Positions 28,249 to 36,766 of a stretch of DNA of 64,000 nucleotides are shown here, one piece after another. Each line of letters starts with the position of its first letter. The first letter of the stretch is position 1. The stretch covers positions 16,336 to 80,335 of the forward strand of contig JAFTSQ010000001.1 in NCBI GenBank assembly GCA_017467205.1, read 5' to 3'. The translations under genes were made by a program, and so were the position numbers. The DNA comes from Clostridia bacterium (lineage in GTDB: Bacteria; Bacillota_A; Clostridia; Oscillospirales; CAG-272). The notes beneath the pieces were generated by a model. It had not been told where the DNA came from, did not search any database, and saw only the letters and a program-made list of their open reading frames with translations.

Positions 28249-28305
28249 GCGCCGCGCGAGTAAAAATATACGTACATTATAAAGCAAAACTACGCCATTT
28301 GTCAA
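28249..28305 (-). promoter_or_regulatory. Aminotransferase promoter and leader motif
   Basis: Minus strand: TTGACA (28305-28300), 18 bp, TATAAT (28281-28276). Downstream lies the same 13-nt GC motif (28249-28261) found in the MutS-like leader. In the rest of the 28145-28494 gap I see no gene. The end of the gap carries an AGGAGA ribosome site for the XRE gene. Confidence 0.65.
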
Positions 28306-28494
28306 TGCTTTTTATTGCAAAAAGCGACCGAAAGCGGAGATATTGAGAGCTTTTGCCGAAAAAGGAAATCAATTCTCGCATTCCGAGAGAGATTCTTCGG
28401 ATTGGGGGTGGAAAAAACTCTGTCGAAGTGATAGAATGATAACGTAAACACCACGCTTAAAATAAATTCAACGATAGGAGAAATAGGAGAAATA

Positions 28495-29475
28495 ATGGAA
28501 AAGAAAACGATAGGAAAATTCATATCCGCTCTGCGTAAGGCAAACGGGATGACACAAAGGGAGCTCGGCGAGCGGCTCTTTGTTTCAGATAAAACGGTGA
28601 GCCGCTGGGAGTGCGATGAGTGCACGCCGGAGCTCTCGCTCATACCGTCGATAGCCGAGATATTCGGCGTCAGCACCGACGAGCTCTTGCGCGGTGAGAG
28701 AAGCGAGCGGGACGGCGGTGAGAGCGAATATAAAAAGGGAAAAAGCGATAAGCAATTCAAGCTTATGCTGCACGAGGCGAAAAAGCGATTTTCGAATATA
28801 ACGCTCCTGTCCGTATCCCTTTCGGTGATAGGACTTATCTCGGTGCTCGTATGCAGGCTAGTCTTCTCAAAAGCTCTGCTCGGACTGTGCCTTGCCGCCC
28901 TTTTCTTCGTAGGAGGCGCGATAGTGCAGATAGGCATTCTTTCGTCGGCAAGACTGCTTGAGGACGAGGATGATGAGCACGTCTGTGAGATCAAGAAATT
29001 TAACACGGGTGTGGTGCTTGCGAGTGTAAAAATCTTCTTTTTGATACTTTTGCTCATTGCCGTCTGTATCAGCGCGGCTATCCTCTATCCTGCGGATTAT
29101 AACCGCCCGTTCTTCTTCGTATTCCTCGATTCAACCCTTATCTTTGTCGTAATGCTTACAGTTCCTACCTACATCTTATGGAGGCTCTGGATACTCCGTC
29201 GGCTCGTAAAGGGCGGCGCGGTGTATATGGACGACTCGGAGCGCACCGTCTTCGATAAGAACACTCATTCGCTTCGGCGCATAACGCTGACCCTCGCGCT
29301 TATCGTTTTGGCGATATTTTTATCCGTGTTCTTCCTTGGACTCGCGACGGCCACATTCGATCCCGAAACCTACAATTTCTTCCGCCCGATACTCTCGTCG
29401 CTCTATTGGATAAGCCTTGTATGCTGCACGGGGTGGTACTTAATAGAGAAAAGGAAAAACAGTAAAAAATCATAA
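28495..29475 (+). CDS. XRE-family regulator with membrane domain
   Basis: A 326-aa protein. Residues ~6-66 form an HTH_3 domain (ISALRKANGMTQRELGERLFVSDKTVSRWE, with the SDKTVSRWE recognition helix). After a charged linker there are about six hydrophobic segments (near residues 103-120, 124-145, 180-200, 210-235, 265-285 and 295-315). This architecture, an XRE domain on a multi-helix membrane part, is widespread in Clostridia and its signal is unknown. AGGAGA precedes the ATG; the ribosome site region contains a short duplication (ATAGGAGAA repeated). It is a single gene with its own terminator. Confidence 0.85.
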   Translation: MEKKTIGKFISALRKANGMTQRELGERLFVSDKTVSRWECDECTPELSLIPSIAEIFGVSTDELLRGERSERDGGESEYKKGKSDKQFKLMLHEAKKRFSNITLLSVSLSVIGLISVLVCRLVFSKALLGLCLAALFFVGGAIVQIGILSSARLLEDEDDEHVCEIKKFNTGVVLASVKIFFLILLLIAVCISAAILYPADYNRPFFFVFLDSTLIFVVMLTVPTYILWRLWILRRLVKGGAVYMDDSERTVFDKNTHSLRRITLTLALIVLAIFLSVFFLGLATATFDPETYNFFRPILSSLYWISLVCCTGWYLIEKRKNSKKS

Positions 29476-29483
29476 CGTAAAAA

Positions 29484-29514
29484 GGTCGGCTCAAGTTTTG
29501 AACTTGAGCCGACC
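29484..29514. terminator. Bidirectional terminator
   Basis: A 14-bp perfect stem (GGTCGGCTCAAGTT and complement), 3-nt loop, with TTTTT immediately after on the minus strand and GCTCTTATTTAG on the plus strand. It ends both the XRE gene and the 1507-aa surface protein gene. Confidence 0.9.
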
Positions 29515-29526
29515 GCTCTTATTTAG

Positions 29527-32500
29527 TTATTTGCGGAAAAGCTCTATAAAGCTTTTCTTTTTGATAACGAACCAGATAAGCGAGAATACGCCAATGCCGA
29601 CGACCGCAACTGAGCCGACCGATACGCCAACGATAAGTCCGACGCTCGCACCGTCGGGTGTGGTGTCGGGATTCGGATTGGGACTCGGCTCGGGAGTGGT
29701 TGCAGGCAACGGATAACCGCAAGAGTCGCACGCCTCGTCGCCGTTTTCGTTCGAGTGGGCGCTTGTGTTTAGCATCTCGCCGCAATCGATGCAGTCCTGC
29801 CAGTGGAACTCGTCGTTCTTCTGCCAAGTCTCTCCAAAGGTGTGCGGAGCAACTCTTTTACTCTTGCAGGAGTTGCAGGTTTCGTCGCAGTTATCGTCGT
29901 ACCTGTGCTCTAAGGTCGTGCCGTAATTGTTCTTGCAGGTCGAGCAAATTGCTCTGTACTTGCAGGTCGCCGTGCCGCCCGAGCACGCCTCCTCTATAAC
30001 TCCGCATCCGTTTTTACAGGTAGAGTAGTGCTTGTCGTTCTCATATGTCCAATTGCCGCTCGGTACGTGAGTGCTCGTGTCGGGGGCGGTGTATACGTCG
30101 CCGCATTTTGAGCAGATAGCACCGCTTGAGCAATTCGCCTTACCGCCGAAGCATTCGCCCACGTCAACCGTGGACCTGCAATATGAGCAGAATCTCTTAT
30201 GAGTTCCACTCTCGCTCTGCCAGCCCTCGCTCACGTCGCCGTGAATACAGTTGATGTCAAGCCTGTAAACCGTCTTTCCGTCTTCGGTGTATGCGGCTAT
30301 GTAGGACGCAGTTCTCGTATCGGTGTCATAGCTGCCGCTCGGTGCTGCCGCAGTTTCGGGAAGGACTACCGTCGTGTATCTTCCTTTTTCGTCGCTGACG
30401 AACTTGAAGCTGCCGTTGCCTTGCGTCTTGCCTATCGTGATACCCGTGAATTTGTTTGCCAAAATAGTGCCGCCCGTCATTTCTATTGAAACGTGACTGC
30501 TCGCATTAGAGTCGTTATGCGATTTGAAGAGCTGATACGTACCGCCGGGGGCGTTAGTCGCCAGGTCAACGGTGCAGTTCTTGAGCTCAATATTTGATAT
30601 TACGGGGAATTGCGACGCTCCCGCAGTCGTTATAAAGGGAGTGGAGCTTGCACCCTCTACGTAGCCGAGGGTCACGTTCTCAAAGAGGAAATTGAAGGTT
30701 CTCGTACCGGTGGTTTCGTAGGTGTAGTGCTCGGTATCATAAGAGGAAACCTCGATTAGCGAAGTATTCTTCTGAAGCATCGTTCCGTTCTTGACGGTAA
30801 CGTTCAACGTGCCGCTTCTCTTCGCCTGTGCGTGTAAGAGTCTGCCGGTACAGGTGAGGGTGTTGCCCAAAAGGTCTATTGTAAGGTTTCCGTGAATGAA
30901 GCCGAAGTTAGCGTACGACGATGTGTGCTCCATATCCCGTCTTACGAGAAGGGTATGGTTGGTCTGGTTGAAGGGAGGCGTGTTATCCTGGAAGGCGAGA
31001 AGAAGACCGACGCCGGTATCAATAAGCGACTTACCTGCCGATACGCACTTTCCGGTGCTGTCAAATATGACGTAGGGGTAATCCTCAACGCTCTCGTATA
31101 CCGTCGGGATAGTGCCGTATTCGGTAACGAGGGGGTTCTCCCTTTGCTTCGTCGTTCCGATAAGGAGCTCGGCGGCGCTTACGGTAATGTCGGTTATCAC
31201 CTCAACCGACCTGATGTCGCTGATATAGAGCCCGGGATTCTCGCAGCCCCAAGAGGGTGCGTTTATCGTGAGCTTTTGGGATTTATAGCCTACGGTATCG
31301 GCGTAAAGCGGCTCGTAGACCGTGTGGATGAAGCTGAACTCTACCCACTCGCCTGCCTTGGTGTGTATATTGTAGTAGGATACGTTGTAGTCGGAGAACT
31401 CTTTAGACGAAGAGGTTATCGAGTTCATACTAACGGTTATTATTCTCGAGGTGGTGTCGTAGACCTTGAAGCTTATTCTGAAGCTTCTGCCGATATCCTC
31501 GTCGCGAAGCACACCGTCCTTGATAATCGAGGAGTTGGTTATTACCGTGCTGGGACAGTAATAGAACTCGTTGTTGGGATAGGAGGTCTTGTAGCTCATA
31601 GAGTCTATCCTGAGAGCCTTCGTTCCGTCGGGTGCTTCTGCAATCGAGGCGCTGAAGTTTCCACCAACCGAGCAGCTGCCCTTGTTCGAGGTCAGAGGCG
31701 AGGAGTGAACGAGGGTTTCACCTGTCGCGCTTGTCTGCTTTACGAGGAAGGCCGCAGTCGTGCCGGGGGTCATATTCTTGATATAATCGGTAACGTCAAT
31801 GTCGTACTGTCCCGCGCCCGCAACCGGAACGGTCGTGATGGGATTTCCCATTATTGCACCCTCTGGAGAGGTGGGGTCAAAGTTGCCGAGGGGGTAAACC
31901 GTAAGCTTGTTAATGCCGTCGTTCGATACGTAAAGGCGAATGGTATAAAGCTCTGCATCGAACTCCTCGATAGTGGTGGGGTCGGGTACTGTAAAGTAAA
32001 CGTAAGTTCCCGCCGCGGTGGTAAGGGTAGTACCCGTGTCAGCAATTTCGTAGCCGGTGCGGAACTCGAAGGTGTAATCCTCACTCATTCCCTTGCCGTT
32101 ATCGCCCGTGATTCCTGCGGGCACGGTGAGCGTGTAAGCCTCGTCGCACTCAAGGGTAGGAACCTCGAGCGTCCACTCGGTGTTGCCGAACTGCGCCTTC
32201 CATATGCCGCCGGTGACCGCTTTGCCCTCGGAGTCGGTGAGAGTTATCTTCCGAGCCTCGTCGGCGCTGACCGCGCCGGTAAACTTAACGGTTATAGGGC
32301 CGTTATTCGGCATACCCGAGTATTTCTCGGCGTCGCGGTGCACGTACTCAACCTTTACCGCGTCGCCGCGCAGGTAGTAGCCGCAGAAGTCCATAAATGC
32401 GTTATAGGTGTTAACGCCGTATCTCATATCGGGCGCACTCGCGAGGGTGTGTCCCTGTGCGACCTCGAACCACATCGTAGGAACGTCGGATGTTCTGCAG

Positions 32501-34050
32501 GCGTTTACCATAAGGTTGGAGTTGCCGTAGAACGAGCCGTCGCTGAGCTGACAGGAAATGAAGGTCGGTGCGTGCTCCGGCGTTATGGTGTACTGACCGC
32601 CGCTGCAGCCTGCGTAAACGAGGTCTGCACCGCTGTCAATCTTCTCACCGTTATAGGTAAGCCAAGGCTGCACCTCGCCGCCGTCTATTACGTAGTCGCC
32701 GACGATGATATCCTCGGTCTTGCCGTTCTCATAGCGGCTCTTGCCGTTGTAGCCGGGAACTATCCTTCTCTGAATACCGGTTTCGGGGTTTTCTTCACCG
32801 AGGTGAGTCGCCCAGCCGCCCTTGGAGTTGCCGTAAACGCCTACCGAGGTGATGTTGAAGCTGTATTTGTCATGATCGGAGAGCGAAAGATAGCGCAAGT
32901 AGCGCATTGCCGCCGTGTCAATTCTTACGTTATCGTAATGCTGAAGGCAGTATGCACCGCCGTCGTTCGTAACACCCGTGTTGCCCGTTGCACTGACCGT
33001 TCCGCTGTAAAAATCAAAGTGGTCGGTGCGTGCCATCGGGAAGAAGCCGTGGTCAAAGGTCGCGGTAGCGTAGCCGCCAAAGGCAAAGCCGTTAAGCTGG
33101 GGGCGGTCAGCCGTCTGCGTGCCTCCCGCAAGATGCGATGACGAGCAGGCGAGCGCCATAACGGGAACGTCATATCCGGGATTTGTGGGATAGGTGATAT
33201 GCATATAAAGATTCCAGTCAATCGGCGTGCCGTCGGGCTTAACGAGGTCCTCTACCTTCTCAGCCTTCGTGTAATGCACGCGTATGTATTCGCCGCCGGC
33301 GTTTGCAGTTCCGCTTGAGTTAAGCCAAACGGGATCAGAGCCGTCAAAGCCCTTCTGCGTTGCCTTGCGGTTTCCGTTCTCGTCAACCCACTTGACGAGC
33401 TTGTTTCTGTGGTATGAGCGGAAATCGTTGTTCCAGATTTCGATAGTCTTATCGAAAATACCGTCCGCGCCGTGCTTATCTATCTCAAAGAAAACCTGAT
33501 TGAACTCAATATTGTAGCCTGCGGGAACGACCATATTGTTATGATAGCTACCCGAGGAAAGTCCTGCGCCGGAGAAGTAAGTACCCTTAACTACGTTCGG
33601 GCGCAGACCCTGCACCGACCAATCAAGGTCGGGGGAGATTGCCTTTGCATTATTAAGATAGTCGAAAATAACAACAACGAAGCCGCGGTCAAGCATCGAA
33701 TTGATGATGTTAACGTCGCTGTCCGTTCCTATGCGCTCGATTTGCGTATTAACTACGTAGATTACTATCGGAGTTGCATCGATAGCGTAGCCCGGCTTAA
33801 CCGTGCCGCCACCGTGATAAACAGAAACCTCTACGGGTATTCCTATGTAACCGTCGTTTGCGACCTTAACGGTCGCTCCGCGCTTTTTCGATGAGAGAGC
33901 GCTCTCTATTGCCGTCATAGCGTCAACTCCTTTCTGTGTGTTGCCATCTGTGGTTGCAATCGCAACCGAGGCAAGTGCCGTCGGCAGCATTGCGATAAGC
34001 AATAAAACCGCGACAATACTCGTCAGCATCCTTTTTCGTCTGTCTTTCAT
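29527..34050 (-). CDS. 1507-aa surface protein with hydrolase-like, Ig-like and Cys-rich modules
   Basis: The N-terminus is a signal peptide (residues 1-~30, MLTSIVAVLLLIAMLPTALA). Residues ~90-560 look like an alpha/beta-hydrolase: strands IVIYVV and FVVVIFDY, a nucleophile-elbow GNSKG (Ser409) and a late His in AQGHTL (His534). Residues ~583-667 resemble an SbsA-type Ig-like domain (PITVKFTGAVS...LTVPAGI..FEFRTG), followed by a DNRLRE-like segment (~670-790). A beta-helix-like region (LTIDLLGNTLTC...LNVTVKNGTM) comes later. A tail of ~7 CxxC-type motifs (CSYC, CSKC, CSTC, CNSC, CIDC, CDSC), a Pro/Asn stalk and a membrane helix (~1470-1495) with a basic tail end the protein. It is probably an anchored cell-surface enzyme. 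The substrate is unknown. Confidence 0.85.
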   Translation of the reverse strand: MKDRRKRMLTSIVAVLLLIAMLPTALASVAIATTDGNTQKGVDAMTAIESALSSKKRGATVKVANDGYIGIPVEVSVYHGGGTVKPGYAIDATPIVIYVVNTQIERIGTDSDVNIINSMLDRGFVVVIFDYLNNAKAISPDLDWSVQGLRPNVVKGTYFSGAGLSSGSYHNNMVVPAGYNIEFNQVFFEIDKHGADGIFDKTIEIWNNDFRSYHRNKLVKWVDENGNRKATQKGFDGSDPVWLNSSGTANAGGEYIRVHYTKAEKVEDLVKPDGTPIDWNLYMHITYPTNPGYDVPVMALACSSSHLAGGTQTADRPQLNGFAFGGYATATFDHGFFPMARTDHFDFYSGTVSATGNTGVTNDGGAYCLQHYDNVRIDTAAMRYLRYLSLSDHDKYSFNITSVGVYGNSKGGWATHLGEENPETGIQRRIVPGYNGKSRYENGKTEDIIVGDYVIDGGEVQPWLTYNGEKIDSGADLVYAGCSGGQYTITPEHAPTFISCQLSDGSFYGNSNLMVNACRTSDVPTMWFEVAQGHTLASAPDMRYGVNTYNAFMDFCGYYLRGDAVKVEYVHRDAEKYSGMPNNGPITVKFTGAVSADEARKITLTDSEGKAVTGGIWKAQFGNTEWTLEVPTLECDEAYTLTVPAGITGDNGKGMSEDYTFEFRTGYEIADTGTTLTTAAGTYVYFTVPDPTTIEEFDAELYTIRLYVSNDGINKLTVYPLGNFDPTSPEGAIMGNPITTVPVAGAGQYDIDVTDYIKNMTPGTTAAFLVKQTSATGETLVHSSPLTSNKGSCSVGGNFSASIAEAPDGTKALRIDSMSYKTSYPNNEFYYCPSTVITNSSIIKDGVLRDEDIGRSFRISFKVYDTTSRIITVSMNSITSSSKEFSDYNVSYYNIHTKAGEWVEFSFIHTVYEPLYADTVGYKSQKLTINAPSWGCENPGLYISDIRSVEVITDITVSAAELLIGTTKQRENPLVTEYGTIPTVYESVEDYPYVIFDSTGKCVSAGKSLIDTGVGLLLAFQDNTPPFNQTNHTLLVRRDMEHTSSYANFGFIHGNLTIDLLGNTLTCTGRLLHAQAKRSGTLNVTVKNGTMLQKNTSLIEVSSYDTEHYTYETTGTRTFNFLFENVTLGYVEGASSTPFITTAGASQFPVISNIELKNCTVDLATNAPGGTYQLFKSHNDSNASSHVSIEMTGGTILANKFTGITIGKTQGNGSFKFVSDEKGRYTTVVLPETAAAPSGSYDTDTRTASYIAAYTEDGKTVYRLDINCIHGDVSEGWQSESGTHKRFCSYCRSTVDVGECFGGKANCSSGAICSKCGDVYTAPDTSTHVPSGNWTYENDKHYSTCKNGCGVIEEACSGGTATCKYRAICSTCKNNYGTTLEHRYDDNCDETCNSCKSKRVAPHTFGETWQKNDEFHWQDCIDCGEMLNTSAHSNENGDEACDSCGYPLPATTPEPSPNPNPDTTPDGASVGLIVGVSVGSVAVVGIGVFSLIWFVIKKKSFIELFRK

Positions 34051-34067
34051 AACGCCTCCGTTTTTTC

Positions 34068-34128
34068 GCGTTTGCTACCAAACGCAAATCTATGTGTTGA
34101 TTATACCATACAAATATATATTTGTAAA
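34068..34128 (-). promoter_or_regulatory. Promoter and palindrome of the 1507-aa surface gene
   Basis: Minus strand: TTTACA (34128-34123), 17 bp, TATAAT (34105-34100). A perfect 16-bp palindrome, ACAAATATATATTTGT (34110-34125), covers the spacer and half of the -35. A GCGTTTG/CAAACGC hairpin (34068-34085) lies in the leader, followed by GGAGG before the start. Confidence 0.65.
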
Positions 34129-34141
34129 GGCGATTTTTTGT

Positions 34142-34933
34142 TTATTTTGCCGCCTTTCCCTCGTCCGTTGGGTGAACGAGCATACCGAGCCACATCTTCG
34201 TCAAAATCGGGTCTGGCATAAGCTTGAATAAAACGTGCTGCAGCTTCGTGTACCAATTCATAACGCACATCGCACGCCCGCGCTTGAGAGCCTTTAAGCA
34301 TTTTGCAACTACCGCCTCGCATTTGAGCAGTGGTTTCATTGACTTCGGGTGCGTCTTTTTGTTGAGCATAGACTTTTCGAGGAATTCGGTTTCTACCCAA
34401 CCGGGACAGAGGCAGGTCGCGCGTATTCCGTATTTTTTGAGCTCGTAATTGAGTGACTTCGTGTAGTGAAGGACAAAAACCTTGCTCGAGGAATAAACGT
34501 TGAAATAGGGAAGAGGAGTGAAGCAAGAGCCGCTTCCGAGCTGAACTATTCTGCCGCCCCTCACCATATAGGGCACGACGAGGTGTGTGAGCAGTACGGT
34601 TGCCTTGACGTTCAGGTCTATCATTCCCGCAACGTCGGACTCGGGGAGCTCGTCGAACGCCCCGAAATTGCCAAAGCCCGCGGCGTTAACGAGGTATTTG
34701 ACGGTGGGCTTTTTCTCCGTAAGCCTCTCTCGCACCGCATCAATCCCTTCGGGTTTTGTAAGGTCGGCAGAGATTATCTCGGCACTGACGCCGAGCTCAT
34801 CGCGAAGCGCCTCCATATTCTCGCGCCTTCTTGCAACGAACCAAAATTCGTCAACTCCGCACTTTTCCTTTAGCTGTCTTGCGAACTCGCGCCCGATTCC
34901 GCTCGACGCCCCGGTTATAATTGCAACTGACAT
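34142..34933 (-). CDS. Short-chain dehydrogenase/reductase
   Basis: From the ATG at 34933 (GGAGG 6 nt upstream) the protein is 263 aa. It has the Rossmann motif TGASSGIGREFA, NAAGFGNFGAF, catalytic Ser in LGSGSCFTP, and YSSSK (Tyr-x-x-x-Lys). The C-terminal LVHPTDEGKAAK lies beyond the core. The NAD(P)-dependent substrate cannot be deduced. It appears to be a single gene. Confidence 0.9.
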   Translation of the reverse strand: MSVAIITGASSGIGREFARQLKEKCGVDEFWFVARRRENMEALRDELGVSAEIISADLTKPEGIDAVRERLTEKKPTVKYLVNAAGFGNFGAFDELPESDVAGMIDLNVKATVLLTHLVVPYMVRGGRIVQLGSGSCFTPLPYFNVYSSSKVFVLHYTKSLNYELKKYGIRATCLCPGWVETEFLEKSMLNKKTHPKSMKPLLKCEAVVAKCLKALKRGRAMCVMNWYTKLQHVLFKLMPDPILTKMWLGMLVHPTDEGKAAK

Positions 34934-35117
34934 ATTCGCCTCCGTTTTGTTTTTATGATTATAAAACAATCATACCACAAAGTGTGCGAAATGTAAATAA
35001 GTTTGTCAAAAGCATCCATATTTGAGTATACTTTCAAGCTCGGTATGAAAATTATTATCGAGTAATTGGACAGATGAAAATCAAAACTCAAGAGCTATTA
35101 TTCCTTAATATCAAAGA

Positions 35118-35183
35118 TTTGGGAATATTAATTTTGAAAAATGAATATTTGCTATTGATATTATTCCCAAAACGTGATATAAT
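35118..35183 (+). promoter_or_regulatory. Fic promoter with flanking inverted repeat
   Basis: TTGATA (35155-35160), 17 bp, TATAAT (35178-35183). A perfect 10-bp inverted repeat, TTTGGGAATA (35118-35127) and TATTCCCAAA (35162-35171), has one arm upstream of the -35 and one in the spacer, as expected for an autoregulatory operator. The region is distinctly AT-rich. Confidence 0.65.
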
Positions 35184-35223
35184 ACACATTGTAAAACTGT
35201 ATTTGATTTTGGAGGTTACTCTA

Positions 35224-36123
35224 ATGGAATATATAAAGGCGTCTAAAGCCGCTGAAAAATGGGGCATCTCGGCTCGTCGAGTTCGAGTTTTGTGTGCGGA
35301 AGGAAAGATTGAAGGCGTAATTCGTAAAGGCAACTTGTATATGATTCCTGCTACCGCTGCGAAGCCTATGGACGGTAGAAAAGGCAGAACAGGACTACTG
35401 CTTGATATTGAAAAGAAGCGCGGCCTGCTTTCAAGCAAGCGTCCCCTGACCCCGGGCGAGGTTGATAGATTGGCTCAAGAGTTTACGGTAGACTTCACCT
35501 ATAACTCCAATGCTATTGAAGGAAACACTCTTACACTTAAAGAAACGGCATTAGCCCTTGAAGGAATGACTATCGACCAAAAGCCACTTAAAGACCATCT
35601 TGAAGCCGTCGGACACCGTGATGCATTTCTTTATGTTCAGGAGATTGCTAAAAACGAAGTTGAGCTTTCGGAATACGTTATCAAAAACATTCACGCACTC
35701 GTGTTGATGAACCGCCCCGAAGATAAGGGGCAGTATCGCCGTATCCCCGTTCGAATTATGGGTGCGTACACCGAGCCTGTTCAACCTTATCTGATTGAGC
35801 CGAAGATGACTGAATTGCTTTCGATAAACGAGGCTCGCAAAAATGAAATGACTACGGTTGAACGCATAGCCAAGTTTCATCTTGAATTCGAAGGTATACA
35901 CCCCTTTATTGACGGAAATGGAAGAACCGGACGTTTGATTCTTAATCTTGAGCTTATTCGTAATGGATTCCCACCGATAAACGTGAAATTCGCAGATCGT
36001 AGGCGTTACTACGATGCTTTCGATGCATTCTACCGCGACAATGATGCAGGCGCTATGATAGATTTGATAGCAGAGTATGTGGATGAAAGACTTGACGAGT
36101 ATTTAAATTTGTTAGGAGAATAA
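35224..36123 (+). CDS. Fic-domain protein with N-terminal HTH
   Basis: From the ATG at 35224 (GGAGG upstream; a longer reading from 35074 covers the promoter and is rejected) the protein is 299 aa. It begins with a MerR/excisionase-like helix-turn-helix (YIKASKAAEKWGISARRVRVL...GNLYMIP). The inhibitory helix NSNAIEGNTL carries the S/T-xxx-E-G/N autoinhibition motif. The Fic core has the complete catalytic motif HPFIDGNGRTGR. Fic enzymes usually transfer AMP from ATP to target hydroxyls, restrained by the inhibitory Glu. Lower GC content than its neighbours suggests acquisition. The HTH suggests self-control through the promoter repeat. Confidence 0.92.
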   Translation: MEYIKASKAAEKWGISARRVRVLCAEGKIEGVIRKGNLYMIPATAAKPMDGRKGRTGLLLDIEKKRGLLSSKRPLTPGEVDRLAQEFTVDFTYNSNAIEGNTLTLKETALALEGMTIDQKPLKDHLEAVGHRDAFLYVQEIAKNEVELSEYVIKNIHALVLMNRPEDKGQYRRIPVRIMGAYTEPVQPYLIEPKMTELLSINEARKNEMTTVERIAKFHLEFEGIHPFIDGNGRTGRLILNLELIRNGFPPINVKFADRRRYYDAFDAFYRDNDAGAMIDLIAEYVDERLDEYLNLLGE

Positions 36124-36219
36124 AAAGATAACAAAAACGTTTTCTATAGATTAGGGAAAAGCATTCGGATTTTGCACCGTGACGTGTGTTAGTTTTGAAA
36201 CAAACAATCTATGAAGAAA

Positions 36220-36242
36220 GAGGCGAACGCGATGTTCGCCTC
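36220..36242 (+). terminator. Terminator of the fic gene
   Basis: GAGGCGAAC and GTTCGCCTC (9 bp, 5-nt loop), then TTGCTTTT. Confidence 0.75.
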
Positions 36243-36258
36243 TTGCTTTTACGGGAAT

Positions 36259-36337
36259 TTGCTCCGTCTTACAAGCTTCTCACAGGGAAGGACGGAGCAA
36301 TGTTTCGAACCCAATTCTGAAAATCAGAGATTTTCAG
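36259..36337. repeat. Cluster of perfect hairpins beside the tRNA genes
   Basis: TTGCTCCGTC (36259-36268) pairs exactly with GACGGAGCAA (36291-36300), and CTGAAAATC (36317-36325) with GATTTTCAG (36329-36337). They lie between the fic terminator and the tRNA terminator. No gene is visible here. A GTTCGAA-like word between the two stems recalls a tRNA T-arm, but no cloverleaf forms. Confidence 0.5.
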
Positions 36338-36371
36338 AGTGCGTCTATTCCGACGGAGTCACACCAAAACG

Positions 36372-36397
36372 AAAAAGGACACCCCTGGTGGATGTCC
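36372..36397 (-). terminator. Terminator of the tRNA operon
   Basis: Minus strand: GGACATCC and GGGTGTCC (one G-T pair, loop ACCAG), then TTTTTCGTTTT. Flanking A/T tracts extend the pairing toward the CCA end of the tRNA-Glu gene. Confidence 0.85.
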
Positions 36398-36406
36398 TTT
36401 TCGTTT

Positions 36407-36481
36407 TGGTGACCCGTACGGGAATCGAACCCATGTTACAGCCGTGAAAGGGCCGTGTCTTAACCGCTTGACCAACGGGCC
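36407..36481 (-). tRNA. tRNA-Glu (TTC)
   Basis: A cloverleaf is formed: acceptor GGCCCGT/ACGGGTC (one G-T pair), anticodon loop CTTTCAC with TTC, T-loop GGTTCGATTCC, discriminator A and encoded CCA. The 5' end is at 36481. Confidence 0.95.
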
Positions 36482-36486
36482 TTTTG

Positions 36487-36563
36487 TGGTAGCGGATGTC
36501 GGATTTGAACCAACGACCTGCCGGGTATGAACCGGACGCTCTAGCCAACTGAGCTAATCCGCC
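36487..36563 (-). tRNA. tRNA-Met (CAT)
   Basis: Acceptor GGCGGAT/ATCCGCT, D-arm GCTC..GAGC, anticodon loop TTCATAC, T-arm with GGTTCAAATCC, discriminator A and encoded CCA. The pattern is that of the elongator Met tRNA; the outermost anticodon-stem pair is T-C. It precedes tRNA-Glu by 5 nt in the same transcript. Confidence 0.93.
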
Positions 36564-36597
36564 ACAAAAACGAAGCTCCAACGAGCCTCGCTCGACT

Positions 36598-36626
36598 ATT
36601 ATATCACGACAATACTCAAAAGTCAA
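36598..36626 (-). promoter_or_regulatory. Promoter of the tRNA-Met/tRNA-Glu operon
   Basis: Minus strand: TTGACT (36626-36621), 17 bp, TATAAT (36603-36598). Confidence 0.8.
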
Positions 36627-36678
36627 GATATTTTTTCAAAAAATTTCGCTTTTGGAAAAGCTTACGAAATTCGCCCAC

Positions 36679-36708
36679 TTGACAAGCGAGGGCGCGATGA
36701 GTTATAAT
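36679..36708 (+). promoter_or_regulatory. Promoter of the SerC-like gene
   Basis: TTGACA (36679-36684), 18 bp, TATAAT (36703-36708). Confidence 0.75.
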
Positions 36709-36766
36709 AATAAAAATCTCCTTTAATAAGATGCTCGGCATCAAGTAGGAAGGAATATAATCTATT

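Noticed and set aside
28302..29057. 251-aa minus-strand frame opposite the XRE gene
   Set aside because: Ser-rich antisense shadow; the plus-strand HTH gene has AGGAGA and clear domains.
30892..33141. 749-aa plus-strand frame inside the 1507-aa surface gene
   Set aside because: It is the antisense shadow of a clear signal-peptide protein and has no recognisable domain.
35074..35223. Extended N-terminus of the Fic protein
   Set aside because: It would cover the promoter and has no ribosome site; ATG 35224 has GGAGG at the right distance.
36301..36370. Possible degenerate tRNA next to the tRNA pair
   Set aside because: A GTTCGAA-like word is present but no acceptor or anticodon stems form.
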